Shown here: piece after piece, positions 50,973 through 61,200 of the stretch
How the letters are laid out: each line of letters starts with the position of its first letter
Position numbering within the stretch: the stretch's first letter is position 1
DNA from: Arthrobacter russicus
GTDB taxonomy: Bacteria; Actinomycetota; Actinomycetes; Actinomycetales; Micrococcaceae
DNA: 64,000 bases
NCBI RefSeq assembly: GCF_031454135.1
Contig: NZ_JAVDQF010000001.1
Coordinates: 2,666,001-2,730,000 of the forward strand
Reading direction: 5' to 3'
The notes under the pieces: model-generated
Seen by the model: only the letters and a program-made list of their open reading frames with translations
The model's database searches: none
What the model was told of the DNA's origin: nothing
Made by a program: the position numbers and the translations under genes

Positions 50973-52331
50973 ATGGCTGAAATCCACTACCGGCTCGAAC
51001 AGAAGCGCCGGGTGCTCGGCGACTTCCCGGGCCCGAAGTCCGTAGCGCTTGCCGAGCGCCGCAAAAAGGTCGTCGCCGGTGGTGTCGCTTCCAGCGTGCC
51101 GGTCTACGTGGCCGACGCCGACGGCGGCATCATCCACGACGTGGACGGCAATTCGTTCATCGATCTGGGCTCCGGCATCGCGGTGACTTCGGTGGGGGCT
51201 TCGGATGCCGCCGTAGTCGGCGCCGTGGCGGAGCAGGCCGCGCACTTCACGCACACCTGCTTCATGGTGACCCCGTACGAGGGCTACGTCGAATTGGCCG
51301 AGGAGCTGGCCCGGCTCACACCCGGCGAGCACGAAAAGCGCTCCGTACTGTTCAATTCCGGTGCCGAAGCCGTGGAAAACGCGGTCAAAATCGCCCGACT
51401 GGCCACTGGCCGCGACGCCGTCGTCGCCTTCGACCACGCTTACCACGGCCGGACCAACCTGACCATGGCGTTGACCGCGAAGGCGATGCCGTACAAGACG
51501 GGCTTCGGCCCGTTCGCCCCGGAGATCTACCGGGTGCCGATGAGCTACCCGTACCGCGAGGAAGCCGACATCAAGGGTGAAGAAGCCGCCCAGCGCGCGA
51601 TCACCATGATCGAAAAGCAGATCGGTGGCGATCAGGTTGCCGCGATCCTGATCGAGCCGGTGCAGGGCGAAGGCGGATTCATCGTCCCCGCCGAGGGCTT
51701 CTTGCCGACGCTGGCTGCTTGGGCCAAGGAAAAGGGCATCGTCTTCATCGCGGACGAAGTGCAATCCGGGTTCTGCCGCACCGGTGCCTGGTTCGCGAGC
51801 CAGCACGAGGGCGTGGTGCCCGATCTGATCACGATGGCCAAGGGCATCGCCGGCGGTCTGCCGCTCAGTGCGGTGACCGGCCGGGCGGAATTGCTCGACT
51901 CGGTGCACCCGGGCGGCCTGGGCGGCACCTACGGCGGCAACCCGATCGCCTGTGCCGCGGGGCTCGCTGCGATCCGCTCGATGGAGGAATACGATCTCAA
52001 TGCCCGGGCGCAGCGAATCGAAGACCTCGTGCTCGGTCGGCTGCGGAAATTGGACGAAGAGCTCGGCGCGCAGAGCATCATCGGCGACATCCGGGGCCGC
52101 GGGGCGATGCTCGCCGTCGAACTGGTCAAACCGGGCACTGCGCACACCACCAAAGAGCCCAACGCCGAAGCGACTAAGGCGATCGCAGCGGCCTGCCTGC
52201 AGGCCGGCGTGGTGATTCTGACCTGCGGCACCTACGGAAACGTGGTGCGGCTGCTGCCGCCGCTGGTGATCGGCGAAGAGCTGCTCAATGACGGTCTGGA
52301 CGTTTTGGAAGCGGCGATCCGCAACGCCTGA
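50973..52331 (+). CDS. gabT: 4-aminobutyrate aminotransferase
   Basis: A 452-residue class-III aminotransferase with NSGAEAVENAVKIAR, the DEVQSGFCRTGAWFA region and the PLP lysine in TMAKGIAGG (about residue 289). It moves the amino group of GABA to 2-oxoglutarate. Start ATG at 50973 with AAAGG seven bases upstream; a GTG five codons earlier is less likely. Same strand as the aldehyde dehydrogenase with a 66-base gap. A long hairpin follows. Confidence 0.92.
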   Translation: MAEIHYRLEQKRRVLGDFPGPKSVALAERRKKVVAGGVASSVPVYVADADGGIIHDVDGNSFIDLGSGIAVTSVGASDAAVVGAVAEQAAHFTHTCFMVTPYEGYVELAEELARLTPGEHEKRSVLFNSGAEAVENAVKIARLATGRDAVVAFDHAYHGRTNLTMALTAKAMPYKTGFGPFAPEIYRVPMSYPYREEADIKGEEAAQRAITMIEKQIGGDQVAAILIEPVQGEGGFIVPAEGFLPTLAAWAKEKGIVFIADEVQSGFCRTGAWFASQHEGVVPDLITMAKGIAGGLPLSAVTGRAELLDSVHPGGLGGTYGGNPIACAAGLAAIRSMEEYDLNARAQRIEDLVLGRLRKLDEELGAQSIIGDIRGRGAMLAVELVKPGTAHTTKEPNAEATKAIAAACLQAGVVILTCGTYGNVVRLLPPLVIGEELLNDGLDVLEAAIRNA

Positions 52332-52346
52332 TCCGGAACTTCTGCC

Positions 52347-52392
52347 CCGGGCCGCGTGCCCGCCGTCGAGTGACGGCGGGCACGCGGCCCGG
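52347..52392. terminator. Perfect 21-bp hairpin after gabT
   Basis: Arms 52347-52367 and 52372-52392 pair at every position around the loop GAGT, starting 15 bases after the gabT stop. This is a strong GC-rich terminator candidate, followed by TTTTC shortly downstream. Confidence 0.75.
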
Positions 52393-52482
52393 CGGCGTTT
52401 TCGAGGGCTTGTCCGGCTGTGTAAAGTGTGAGCAGTTGTCTGGTCTGGTTGTCTGTTCCGGCAAGTCCAAGGGAGGGCTTTT

Positions 52483-53358
52483 ATGCGGTATGTGGTCGGT
52501 TACACCCCGAATGAGCGCGGCGCGGATGCGGTGGCGCTGGCCGCGGTGATCGCCAAAACCCAGGGCGCGCACTTGGACCTGGTCTATGTGGTCAAGGACG
52601 GCGCCCCGTACGTGGCGTTGAACCCGCAGGGCAACCGGGTCAGCATCGCCGAACAGGAAGTGCTCACTGCCCGCCGGGAAGCGCTCAAGCACGTGCCGGA
52701 AGGCATCGAGGCCGAGTTCCATGTCCGGGAAGCCGAGTCCTTCGCGACCGGTCTGATCGAGGCTGCCGTGGAGTACCGGGCCGGGCTGATCGTGGTGGGT
52801 GCGGCGAACAACGGATTGTTCAAACGCTTCACGGTAGGTTCGGTGGCCAACGGCCTGCTGCATGCTTCACCGGTTCCGGTGGCCTTGGCTCCGCGCGGTT
52901 ATCAGCGGACCGAAGCGTTGAGCCGGCTGACTTTGATGGTCGGCACCCGGCAAGGTGCCCAGGCTGCGATCGATGTGGCGATCGATTCCGCGGGCCGGCG
53001 CGGCATCCCGCTCCGTTTGGTGTCCTTGGTGGAACTCGACGAACTCAAACAGCAAGAGTTCGATTTGGACAATCCGCTCAGCCCGGCCCGTCAGCACGTG
53101 AACACGGTATTGGCCAAGGCTGCTGCCCGGCTGCCGGACGGCGAAGCCACGGTCACCATGGCGCATGGCCGCAGCATCGAAGCGGCGATCGACTCGATCG
53201 GCTGGGACGACGGGGAGCTCGTGATCATCGGCTCATCCCGATTGGCGCAACGGAATTTGCTGTTCTTGGGCAGCACCGCGAACAAGGTGCTGCGGGCCTT
53301 ACCGGTGCCGATGGTCGTCGTGCCGCGCGATTACGAACGGGTCGATTCGCAACTGTGA
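52483..53358 (+). CDS. Tandem universal stress protein
   Basis: A 291-residue protein of two UspA domains (about 1-140 and 145-290). Domain 1 has GAANNGLFKRFTVGSVANGLL and domain 2 ends GSSRLAQRNLLFLGSTANKVL, both close to the ATP-binding G-x2-G-x9-G(S/T) motif. Likely cytosolic nucleotide-binding stress protein. GGGAGGG six bases before the ATG is an unusually strong ribosome-binding site, so it has a normal leader. Confidence 0.9.
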   Translation: MRYVVGYTPNERGADAVALAAVIAKTQGAHLDLVYVVKDGAPYVALNPQGNRVSIAEQEVLTARREALKHVPEGIEAEFHVREAESFATGLIEAAVEYRAGLIVVGAANNGLFKRFTVGSVANGLLHASPVPVALAPRGYQRTEALSRLTLMVGTRQGAQAAIDVAIDSAGRRGIPLRLVSLVELDELKQQEFDLDNPLSPARQHVNTVLAKAAARLPDGEATVTMAHGRSIEAAIDSIGWDDGELVIIGSSRLAQRNLLFLGSTANKVLRALPVPMVVVPRDYERVDSQL

Positions 53359-53388
53359 ATCCCCGGCCTCGTTGAATTCTGCAGCTTG

Positions 53389-53430
53389 AAGTCCCGTTCC
53401 CGGATGGCATGCCATCCGGGAACGGGACTT
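53389..53430. terminator. Perfect 42-base palindrome
   Basis: Positions 53389-53409 and 53410-53430 are exact complements, between the stress protein and the convergent RarD gene. The end reads ACTTTCG, a weak T-rich tail. It is a bidirectional terminator candidate. Confidence 0.75.
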
Positions 53431-53458
53431 TCGTCTGCGAAAACAGGTGATTCGGTGC

Positions 53459-54442
53459 TCAGACGCGCAACGCGGCCTTCCGCAGACCTGCGTTGCGTTG
53501 CACCGAGAGCAGCATGTCCACGGTGAGCAGCAGCAAAGCGAGCCAGACGATGCTGAACCCGATCCAACGTTCCGGCCCCATGTGCTCGCCCAGGAACAGC
53601 ACGGCGATCAGGAACTGCAGCACCGGTGCGAAGTACTGCAACAGCCCGATCGTGGTCATCGGCAGCCGCCGCGCCGAGGCGCCGAAGAACAACAACGGGA
53701 CTGCGGTGATCACCCCGGACGCCGCCATCCACCAGAAGTGCGCACCGCCTTCGGTGCCCAGCGTCGCGGTGCCGGTGAAGGTCAGCACCAGCATCACCAC
53801 GGCGGCGAGCGGCGCCAGGACTGCGGTTTCCACGCTGAGCGAGCTGATCGCGGAGACATTCGGTCCGACCCGCTTCTTGACGAATCCGTAGATTCCGAAG
53901 CTGAACGCGAGCACCAAAGCGATCCATGGCAGTTGGCCGTACGCGATGGTCAGTTCGACGACGGCGATGAATCCGATGCCCACCGCGATCCATTGCAGGG
54001 GGCGCAGTTTTTCTTTCAAAACGAACACGCCCAAAAGCACCGAGACCAACGGGTTGATGAAATAGCCCAGCGACGATTCGATCGCGTGCCCGGAGGTCAC
54101 CCCATAGGTGTAGGTCAACCAGTTGACCGCGATCAGCACGGCTGCGACCGCCAAGACGCCCAGGGTCTTCGGGGTTCGGAAAATCTGCAGCAGCGGCCGC
54201 CAGGCCCGGGTCACGGTGACCAGCAGCGCACAGAACACCAATGACCAGAGCACCCGATTTGCCACGATTTCGATCGGCGCGGCCGGCTTGAGCAGCAAGA
54301 AGTACAAGGGCAGCAGTCCCCAGAGCCCGTAGGCGGCGATCCCGTAAAGGATGCCGTGCCCGGTCTGCGGGGACTGTGCGGTTGGACCGGGGCGGACGGG
54401 ACGGCTTGCCGGTGCTTCCGGCTGCGGTTCGGTGAGGGGCAC
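53459..54442 (-). CDS. rarD: RarD-type EamA-family transporter
   Basis: A 327-residue protein with about ten hydrophobic segments in two EamA halves and the RarD opening GILYGIAAYGLWGLLPLYF. TYGVTSGHAIESSLGYFINP is also typical. Substrate unproven; the family is annotated as chloramphenicol-sensitive RarD. A Pro-rich N-terminal tail of about 30 residues is cytosolic. GTG start; I see no convincing hexamer or ribosome-binding site. Confidence 0.87.
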   Translation of the reverse strand: MPLTEPQPEAPASRPVRPGPTAQSPQTGHGILYGIAAYGLWGLLPLYFLLLKPAAPIEIVANRVLWSLVFCALLVTVTRAWRPLLQIFRTPKTLGVLAVAAVLIAVNWLTYTYGVTSGHAIESSLGYFINPLVSVLLGVFVLKEKLRPLQWIAVGIGFIAVVELTIAYGQLPWIALVLAFSFGIYGFVKKRVGPNVSAISSLSVETAVLAPLAAVVMLVLTFTGTATLGTEGGAHFWWMAASGVITAVPLLFFGASARRLPMTTIGLLQYFAPVLQFLIAVLFLGEHMGPERWIGFSIVWLALLLLTVDMLLSVQRNAGLRKAALRV

Positions 54443-54591
54443 CTACCCATAACTACCTGAGCGTGGCCGGTTATTCCAGTCTTCGCCGATGCCCGCGGAC
54501 AGTTTCGAGCCGGTTTCCTCGACGCGATTGGTATTTGCGTTTAGGTTGGTGGGAGATTGTCTCCGGAAGCACCGACGAATGAGGAGCAACA

Positions 54592-55986
54592 GTGACGGAC
54601 GAAGCTGGGTTTCCACGATTCCATCCGGACTTCATCTGGGGTGTCTCGACCTCTGCCTACCAAATCGAAGGCGCCGTGGCCGAAGCCGGCCGGGGTCCTT
54701 CCACCTGGGATGACTTCTGCGCGATGCCGGGTCGGGTATTCGACAACCAGAGCGGGCAGGTCGCTTGCGACCATTACCACCGCTATCGCGAAGATTTGGC
54801 CCTGATGAAGCAGCTCGGGCTCGATGCCTACCGCTTTTCGTTTTCTTGGTCCCGGGTACTGCCCGACGGCGTCGGGCAGGTCAACCAGGAAGGCCTGGAC
54901 TTCTACGACCGGCTGATCGACGGACTGCTCGAGGCGGGGATCGCGCCGGCGCCGACGCTGTTCCACTGGGACACTCCGTCGCCGCTCGAAGCAGCGGGCG
55001 GCTGGCTCAATCGGGACATCACGGACCATTTCGCGGCCTACGCCGGATTGCTCGCGGAACGGTTCGGGGACCGGGTGAAACAATGGATCACGATCAATGA
55101 GCCTGTGGTCCTGACCTTGTTCGGTTACGGTTTGGGGCAGCATGCGCCGGGTCGGACCCTGTTCTTCGAGGCGTTGCCGGCGGCCCACCACCAACTGTTG
55201 GCGCACGGCAAGGCAGTTCAGGTGCTCCGGGCCGCCGGTGCCTCGAATATCGGAATTGCCAATAACCATGCTCCCGTATGGTCGGCCAGCGAGGATCCGG
55301 CCGACCGGATGGCGGCAGCCGGTTACGACGCCCTGACCAACTGGCTTTTCGCCGATCCGATTCTGCTGGGACGTTACCCGAACGACGAGTTCGCCGCTGC
55401 CATGCCGGGGCCGGTCGCCGAGGATTTGGCGATCATCGCCAGCCCGATCGATTGGTACGGGATCAACCACTACCAGCCGGCCAATATCGGGGCGCCGGGT
55501 GGTGCTGCAGATCCCGATGCCTCCGACGGGGCAACCCTGCCGGCCGGATTGCCGTTTCAACTGCGTGCGATCGAGGGCTATCCCAAAACCGATTTCGGTT
55601 GGTCCGTGGTTCCGGAAGGACTGGGCGAAATCCTCCGGATTTTCCGGAAGCGGTACCGGACCGCGCTGCCTCCGGTCTACATCACGGAAAACGGTTGCGC
55701 CATCAATGACGGGCGGAACGCCGCAGGTCTGGTCGACGATCAGCGCCGGGTGGCGTACCTTGCCGGATACACGGCCGCGCTCGCGCAGGCGATCGACGAC
55801 GGTGCCGACGTCCGGGGCTACTTCCACTGGTCCCTGCTGGACAATTTCGAATGGGCAGTCGGTTACTCGCAGCGCTTCGGCCTGGTGCACGTGGATTTCG
55901 ATACCTTGTCGCGGACGCCGAAAGCCTCCTTCGATTGGTACCGACGGCTGATCGCGGCGTCGCACGGATTGCCGGAGGGCCGCTGA
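54592..55986 (+). CDS. GH1 beta-glucosidase
   Basis: A 464-residue glycoside hydrolase family 1 enzyme. N-terminal signature FIWGVSTSAYQIEGAVAEAG, acid/base Glu in TINEP (about 167) and nucleophile Glu in ITENG (about 365). No signal peptide, so it acts on imported beta-glucosides. GTG start with GAGGAG five bases upstream. The stop overlaps the start of the second ferredoxin reductase by one base (TGATG), an odd functional pairing. Confidence 0.94.
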   Translation: MTDEAGFPRFHPDFIWGVSTSAYQIEGAVAEAGRGPSTWDDFCAMPGRVFDNQSGQVACDHYHRYREDLALMKQLGLDAYRFSFSWSRVLPDGVGQVNQEGLDFYDRLIDGLLEAGIAPAPTLFHWDTPSPLEAAGGWLNRDITDHFAAYAGLLAERFGDRVKQWITINEPVVLTLFGYGLGQHAPGRTLFFEALPAAHHQLLAHGKAVQVLRAAGASNIGIANNHAPVWSASEDPADRMAAAGYDALTNWLFADPILLGRYPNDEFAAAMPGPVAEDLAIIASPIDWYGINHYQPANIGAPGGAADPDASDGATLPAGLPFQLRAIEGYPKTDFGWSVVPEGLGEILRIFRKRYRTALPPVYITENGCAINDGRNAAGLVDDQRRVAYLAGYTAALAQAIDDGADVRGYFHWSLLDNFEWAVGYSQRFGLVHVDFDTLSRTPKASFDWYRRLIAASHGLPEGR

Positions 55987-57416
55987 TGCTGGCGCGTCCG
56001 TTGCGGGTTGCCGTGGTGGGGTCTGGTCCGGCTGGGGTGTATGCGGCGGATATTTTGACGAAGTCTGATTTGGTCAAAAGTGGTGAGCTGTCGGTCAGTA
56101 TTGATTTGTTTGATCGGTATCCGGCGCCGTTTGGGTTGATTCGGTATGGGGTGGCGCCGGATCATCCGCGGATCAAGGGGATTATTCAGGCGTTGCATAA
56201 GGTGCTGGATCGCGGCGATATCCGCTTCTTCGGCAACGTCGACTATGGCACTGACATCTCGCTGGCAGATTTGCGGAAGCATTATGATGCGGTGATTTTT
56301 GCTACTGGTGCGATTGATGATGCTGCTTTGAACATTCCGGGTATTGATCTGGATGGTTCTTTTGGTGGCGCTGATTTTGTTTCGTGGTATGACGGGCATC
56401 CTGATGTGGCGCGGGAGTGGCCATTGGAAGCGACTGAGATTGCCGTGCTGGGTAACGGCAACGTGGCGCTTGATGTTGCCCGGGTCTTGTCGAAGCATGC
56501 TGATGATTTGTTGGTGACGGAGATTCCGGAGAATGTTTATGCGGGTTTGAAGGCCTCTCCGGTGACTGATGTGCATGTGTTTGGTCGTCGGGGTCCGGCG
56601 CAGATTAAGTTCACGCCGTTGGAGTTGCGGGAGTTGTCGCATTCGAAGGATGTGGACATTATTTTGTATCCGGAGGATTTCGAGTTTGATGAAGCTTCGG
56701 ATGAGGCGATCAAGACGAATAACCAGGTGAAGACGATGGTGAACACGTTGACGAACTGGTTGGTAGAACAGCCGGAGGAGTCGACTGCTTCGCGTCGTCT
56801 GCATCTGCACTTCCTGCATAACCCGGTGGAGATTCTGGGTGTTGCTGGCAAGGTGGCGGGGATCAAGTTTGAGCGTACTGAGTTGGATGGGACGGGTAAT
56901 GCTCGGGGTACGGGGGAGTTCGTGGAGTATCCGGTGCAGGCGGTGTACCGCTCGATCGGCTACTTCGGCTCCGCGCTGCCGGGGCTTCCCTACGATCCGG
57001 TCAGAGGCGTGATTCCGAACGACGGCGGCAGGGTGATCGATGAATCAGGAACGCCGATGCCGGGGGTCTATGCGACGGGGTGGATCAAGCGCGGTCCGGT
57101 CGGTTTGATCGGGCATACCAAAGGCGACGCCCTGGAAACCATTGGATTTCTGCTCGAAGATCTCGACTCGCTACCCGCGGCCGAGGCACCTGCGGAAGAC
57201 GCCGTCGTCGAACTATTGGATGCGCGTGGCGTCGAATTCACCAGCTGGGAAGGCTGGCACGCGCTCGACGCCCACGAAAGGTCGCTCGGTGAAAACTTTG
57301 ACGCCGCGGCCCTGGGACTGGAAATCAGCCGCGAGCGGGTCAAAGTCGTCGCCCGCGACGAAATGATCCGGATCAGCCGGCAGGGCCCGAGCGCCGAAGA
57401 GCAGTCGGATAGTTAG
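55986..57416 (+). CDS. Ferredoxin-NADP reductase, FprA type (copy 2)
   Basis: A 476-residue paralog of the gene at 46341 with the same FAD (VAVVGSGPAGVYAADIL) and NADP (VLGNGNVALDVARVL) motifs. It lacks the SSHTELFQRNAD N-terminus of copy 1 and starts MLARPLRV, directly at the FAD domain. Between 56979 and 57066 the protein differs (LPYDPVRGVIPNDGGRVIDE in place of IEFDAQRGVVSNAGGRVLGA). It is fused transcriptionally to the beta-glucosidase by a one-base overlap, so its expression context is unlike copy 1. Confidence 0.9.
   Translation: MLARPLRVAVVGSGPAGVYAADILTKSDLVKSGELSVSIDLFDRYPAPFGLIRYGVAPDHPRIKGIIQALHKVLDRGDIRFFGNVDYGTDISLADLRKHYDAVIFATGAIDDAALNIPGIDLDGSFGGADFVSWYDGHPDVAREWPLEATEIAVLGNGNVALDVARVLSKHADDLLVTEIPENVYAGLKASPVTDVHVFGRRGPAQIKFTPLELRELSHSKDVDIILYPEDFEFDEASDEAIKTNNQVKTMVNTLTNWLVEQPEESTASRRLHLHFLHNPVEILGVAGKVAGIKFERTELDGTGNARGTGEFVEYPVQAVYRSIGYFGSALPGLPYDPVRGVIPNDGGRVIDESGTPMPGVYATGWIKRGPVGLIGHTKGDALETIGFLLEDLDSLPAAEAPAEDAVVELLDARGVEFTSWEGWHALDAHERSLGENFDAAALGLEISRERVKVVARDEMIRISRQGPSAEEQSDS
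55996..56978 (+). repeat. 983-bp duplicated tract, copy B
   Basis: Matches 46381-47363 with 13 mismatches by my count and no gaps. Two of the differences change residues (Lys to Ala near 56550, Thr to Ala near 56855). Copy B also shares two shorter blocks with copy A at the same offset. Confidence 0.88.
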
Positions 57417-58072
57417 AGGCTGCACTCCATGCAGCCGGTTGCGTGCACCTCTCGGGGCGCGGCGCTCAATTGCGGCCACTGGCAGGCGACGCCTACTACG
57501 CGCTCCATTTCGGCGGGCAGCGCGCAAGGCGAAAGCTCGCCGAGCGTGAGTGCCTCACCGATCTCCTGGAGGCTGCCGTAGATGAAACGGGCGGCCTCCT
57601 CAGCCCGGTGCGAACTGTCGAGGCTCGGCTCGGCTGACCAATGCAGCAACAGCTGGGTTTCGAAGAGCTGCAGCAAAGCCCGCCGGCCCTGGCGGTATTT
57701 GAGGTTCAGCATCGGATCGGTCACAGCTGCGACGAACAACGCCCGCAAAGCCAGATTGTCGTAGGCCTGGGCTTCGCTGGGCACGGTCACCCCGGCCAGA
57801 ATCGCCATGATCCGTTGCCGCGGCGAGGCGTCCGCAGACGAACGGAGGGCTTCTTCGATGCTGCCGAACGTGCGATCGTGGATGACTTGGGCAGCATTCC
57901 GAATGAGTTCTTGGCGAGTGCTGAAGTAGTACTGGAGCATGCCTTTGGAGACACCGGCCGCATCCGCGACCCGTGCCAGCGTGACGGCTTCGATGCCGTT
58001 TTCCGCCGCCATCCGGATCGCGCTGTCCGCAATCTGGTGCCGGCGTTGCTGGTGGTCTACTAAGCGAGGCAT
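57413..58072 (-). CDS. TetR-family transcriptional regulator
   Basis: A 219-residue regulator with an N-terminal TetR helix-turn-helix (VTLARVADAAGVSKGMLQYY at about residues 30-49) and a BetI-like ligand domain. The C-terminus has a CMEC pair. Convergent with the ferredoxin reductase, sharing TTAG across the two stops, and divergent from the giant surface-protein gene, which it may repress. AGGA five bases before the ATG serves as ribosome-binding site. Confidence 0.9.
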   Translation of the reverse strand: MPRLVDHQQRRHQIADSAIRMAAENGIEAVTLARVADAAGVSKGMLQYYFSTRQELIRNAAQVIHDRTFGSIEEALRSSADASPRQRIMAILAGVTVPSEAQAYDNLALRALFVAAVTDPMLNLKYRQGRRALLQLFETQLLLHWSAEPSLDSSHRAEEAARFIYGSLQEIGEALTLGELSPCALPAEMERVVGVACQWPQLSAAPREVHATGCMECSL

Positions 58073-58182
58073 GGCGTCCTGAAGGTTTTGTTGCTTCGAG
58101 GTCTTTCCGCGACGCGGTTACAGTCTACCAAAATGCCGCTTCGCCCCGGCTTCTTGTGTACTTTCTGAGAACCGTTCAGCTT

Positions 58183-58206
58183 AGTCTGATACAATCCGAT
58201 CGGACT
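58183..58206 (+). promoter_or_regulatory. Surface-protein promoter inside an inverted repeat
   Basis: TGATACAAT (58187-58195) is an extended -10 element. It lies within an imperfect inverted repeat, AGTCTGAT (58183-58190) and ATCGGACT (58199-58206), each arm differing at one position. This arrangement suits repression by the adjacent TetR protein. A leader of about 85 bases precedes the TTG start. Confidence 0.5.
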
Positions 58207-58287
58207 GAAAAAAGCTGACGTCGCCGTCAGTTGTATTGGGGTACCTCGCGGGGGCGGGGTTGTATTTCATTCATATTGGAGGATTTC

Positions 58288-61200
58288 TTGTTCATCAAGT
58301 CCGCGCTTTCGCGCGCTCTTTTCACGGTAACGACCTTGGCCGTTGCTGTCTCGGCGACAGTTGCGCCCGCAGCCGTCGTCCATGCAGCACCGGCCCCGAC
58401 CAGCACCTCGGCAGCCGCATTGCCTGCAGCGTTGCCAGCCGCTCCGCCGGTAGTGACTCCGGGCCAGCCGCTCAGTTGCGTGAACACGATTTACGCGAAC
58501 AACACCGGGACCGGCAACCAAGCGGGCACCGGAACGCTGATCGCGATCAACACTGCAACGGGTGAATACACCGAGGTGCCGGTTGCCGGTGGCCGAGTCG
58601 GCAATAACTCGCTTGGCATGTCCGCTGACGGCAAGTTCACCTACAGCTACCGCAGCGTGGGGCCCAACTACCCGGTAGTGGTGCACGATGTAGAGGCCGG
58701 AACCTTGCGGGAAGTTGCCACGACCATAGGTGCTGCCACGATTCGTGGCGCGGTCAACCCGGTCAACGGGCTCTTCTACCTCTCGACCAGCGGCTCCAAC
58801 GCCGCGGTGTACGTCTTCGATACCAAAAACAACACGTTCCTCGGCAAAGTGGGCGACCTCGCGCCGGATGTCGTTTCAAAGGCGAACAACGGTGATTTCG
58901 CCTTCGACAGCAACGGAACTTTGTACATCACCTCGGGTGAACGGCTTTACCGGGCGACGGATCGAGTGCCAACGACAACGGGCAACGCCACGATCAACAT
59001 GACCACGATCGCGGTGCTTCCTGATGGTACGAACAGCCCGGCCATCGCCTTCGCCAACGACGGCTACCTCTATGTGAGCTCTGGCAGCACTGTCACCCGA
59101 ATCGACCCGAGCAGCGGACAGAGCGCCGGAAGCTACACCCTGGCCAATGGTTTTGTGCCTTCCGATTTCGCCAGCTGTGCATCGCCGAACACGCTCAGCG
59201 TGCAGAAGAACGTCGCAGGCCGGATTCTGCCGAGCGACCAGTTCAACTTGCAAATCACGGGTTCCGGTATCAATACCGGCAATACCGCGACCACTTCGGG
59301 CAGCGCCAACGGCATCCAGCCGCAGGTCGCCGGTCCGGTCCTGACTTTGCAGGACCGCAGCTACACGATTACCGAAACGGCTGCCGGGACCACCAACCTC
59401 GCCAACTATGTGAGTCGTTGGCAATGTGTTGACACCAATAGTGCGAATCGGGTCGTGGCCAGCGGAAACGGCAACACCGGAACCTTCACCTACCCGGTGC
59501 CGACCAATTCGGACGGCGCGAACGTGGTTTGCACGTTCACCAATACCGCGAAACCCCAATCCTTCACGGTGCAGAAGTCGGTCGACAAAACCGAAGCCAA
59601 GCCCGGCGACGTCGTGAACTACACCTTGACCTTGCGCAACACCGGTGAAGTCGACTACACCACGGGCAACCCGGCCCGGATCTCCGATGATCTGAGCCGC
59701 GTGATCGACGACGCCAGCTACAACAATGACGCCAAGGCCTCCGCCGGACCGGCCCCGAGCTACTCCGCGCCGACGCTGAGTTGGGCGGGGCCGTTGGCCG
59801 TCGGTGCTTCGATGACGATCACCTACAGCGCCACGGTGAAAGCCGATGGCCAGCGGGGCGATAGCTTGCTCAAGAACGTCGTCACCGGTGGTTCGAATTG
59901 TGCGGCCGGCTCGGGCGATCCGAGCTGTACCACGACCACGGGCGTTCCTTTGGTCCAGGATTCGAAGTCGGTTGATCCGGCTTCCGGGACCGCCGTGAAG
60001 GCCGGTCAGGAACTGACCTACACCTTGACCTTCGAGAACAAAGGCGGAGCTCCGGGCACGGTTGACCGGGTCGATGACTTGGCCAATGTTTTGGATGACG
60101 CGACGATCACGTCGGCTCCGGTGTCCTCGGACTCCGCGCTGACGGTTTCCAATGGCAGTGACGGCAAGATCTCGGTCAAGGGAACCTTGGCGGCCGGTCA
60201 GAAGGTCACGGTGACTTACAAGGTGACGGTGAAGCCGGATGGCCAGCGGGGCAATAATGTGTTGGGCAACTTCTTGGTTGATCCGGGCGTCACCCCGCCG
60301 ACTACGTGTGAGCCGGGCAATCCGGACTGTACGGTGAACCCGGTACCGCAATTGGAGGATTCCAAGTCCGTCGATCCCGCCTCGGGCACCACGGTGCGCG
60401 CCGGTCAGGAACTGACGTACACGTTGACCTTCGAGAACAAGGGCGCTGCGGCTGGCACGGTTGACCGCGTTGACGATTTGGCCAATGTTTTGGATGACGC
60501 GACGATCAGCTCTGCTCCGGTGTCCTCGGATTCTGCGTTGACCGTGACCGACGGGTCCGACGGCAAGATTGCCATCAAGGGAACCCTGCAGCCCGGTCAG
60601 AAGGTCACCGTCACGTACAAGGTGACGGTGAAGCCGGATGGCCAGCGGGGTAACAACGTGTTGGGCAACTTCTTGGTTGATCCGGGCGTCACCCCGCCGA
60701 CGACGTGCGAGCCGAACAATCCAGACTGCACGGTCAACCCGGTACCGCAGGTAGAGGATTCCAAGAGTGTGGATCCGGCGTCGAACACGACCGTGGTCTC
60801 CGGCCAAGAGCTGACCTATACGTTGACTTTCGAGAACAAGGGCGCGGCTGCCGGAAACGTTGATCGGGTCGATGACTTGGCCAATGTTTTGGACGATGCC
60901 ACGATCACGTCGGCTCCGGTGTCTTCGGATTCTGCGTTGACTGTGACGGACGGGTCTGATGGCAAGATCGCGATCAAGGGAACTTTGGCTGCCGGTCAGA
61001 AGGTCACGGTGACTTACAAGGTGACGGTGAAGCCGGATGGCCAGCGGGGCAATAATGTGTTGGGCAACTTCCTGGTGAATCCGGGTGAGGAGCCGCCGAC
61101 GACGTGTGAGCCGGGCAACCCGGATTGCACGGTGAACCCGGTACCGCAATTGGAGGATTCCAAGTCTGTCGATCCGGCGTCGAACACGACCGTGGTCTCC

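Noticed and set aside
55986-57416. Second ferredoxin reductase as a pure assembly duplicate
   Set aside because: Its start, middle segment, 3' end and neighbours differ from copy 1, so it is a real paralog, though read-level confirmation would settle it.
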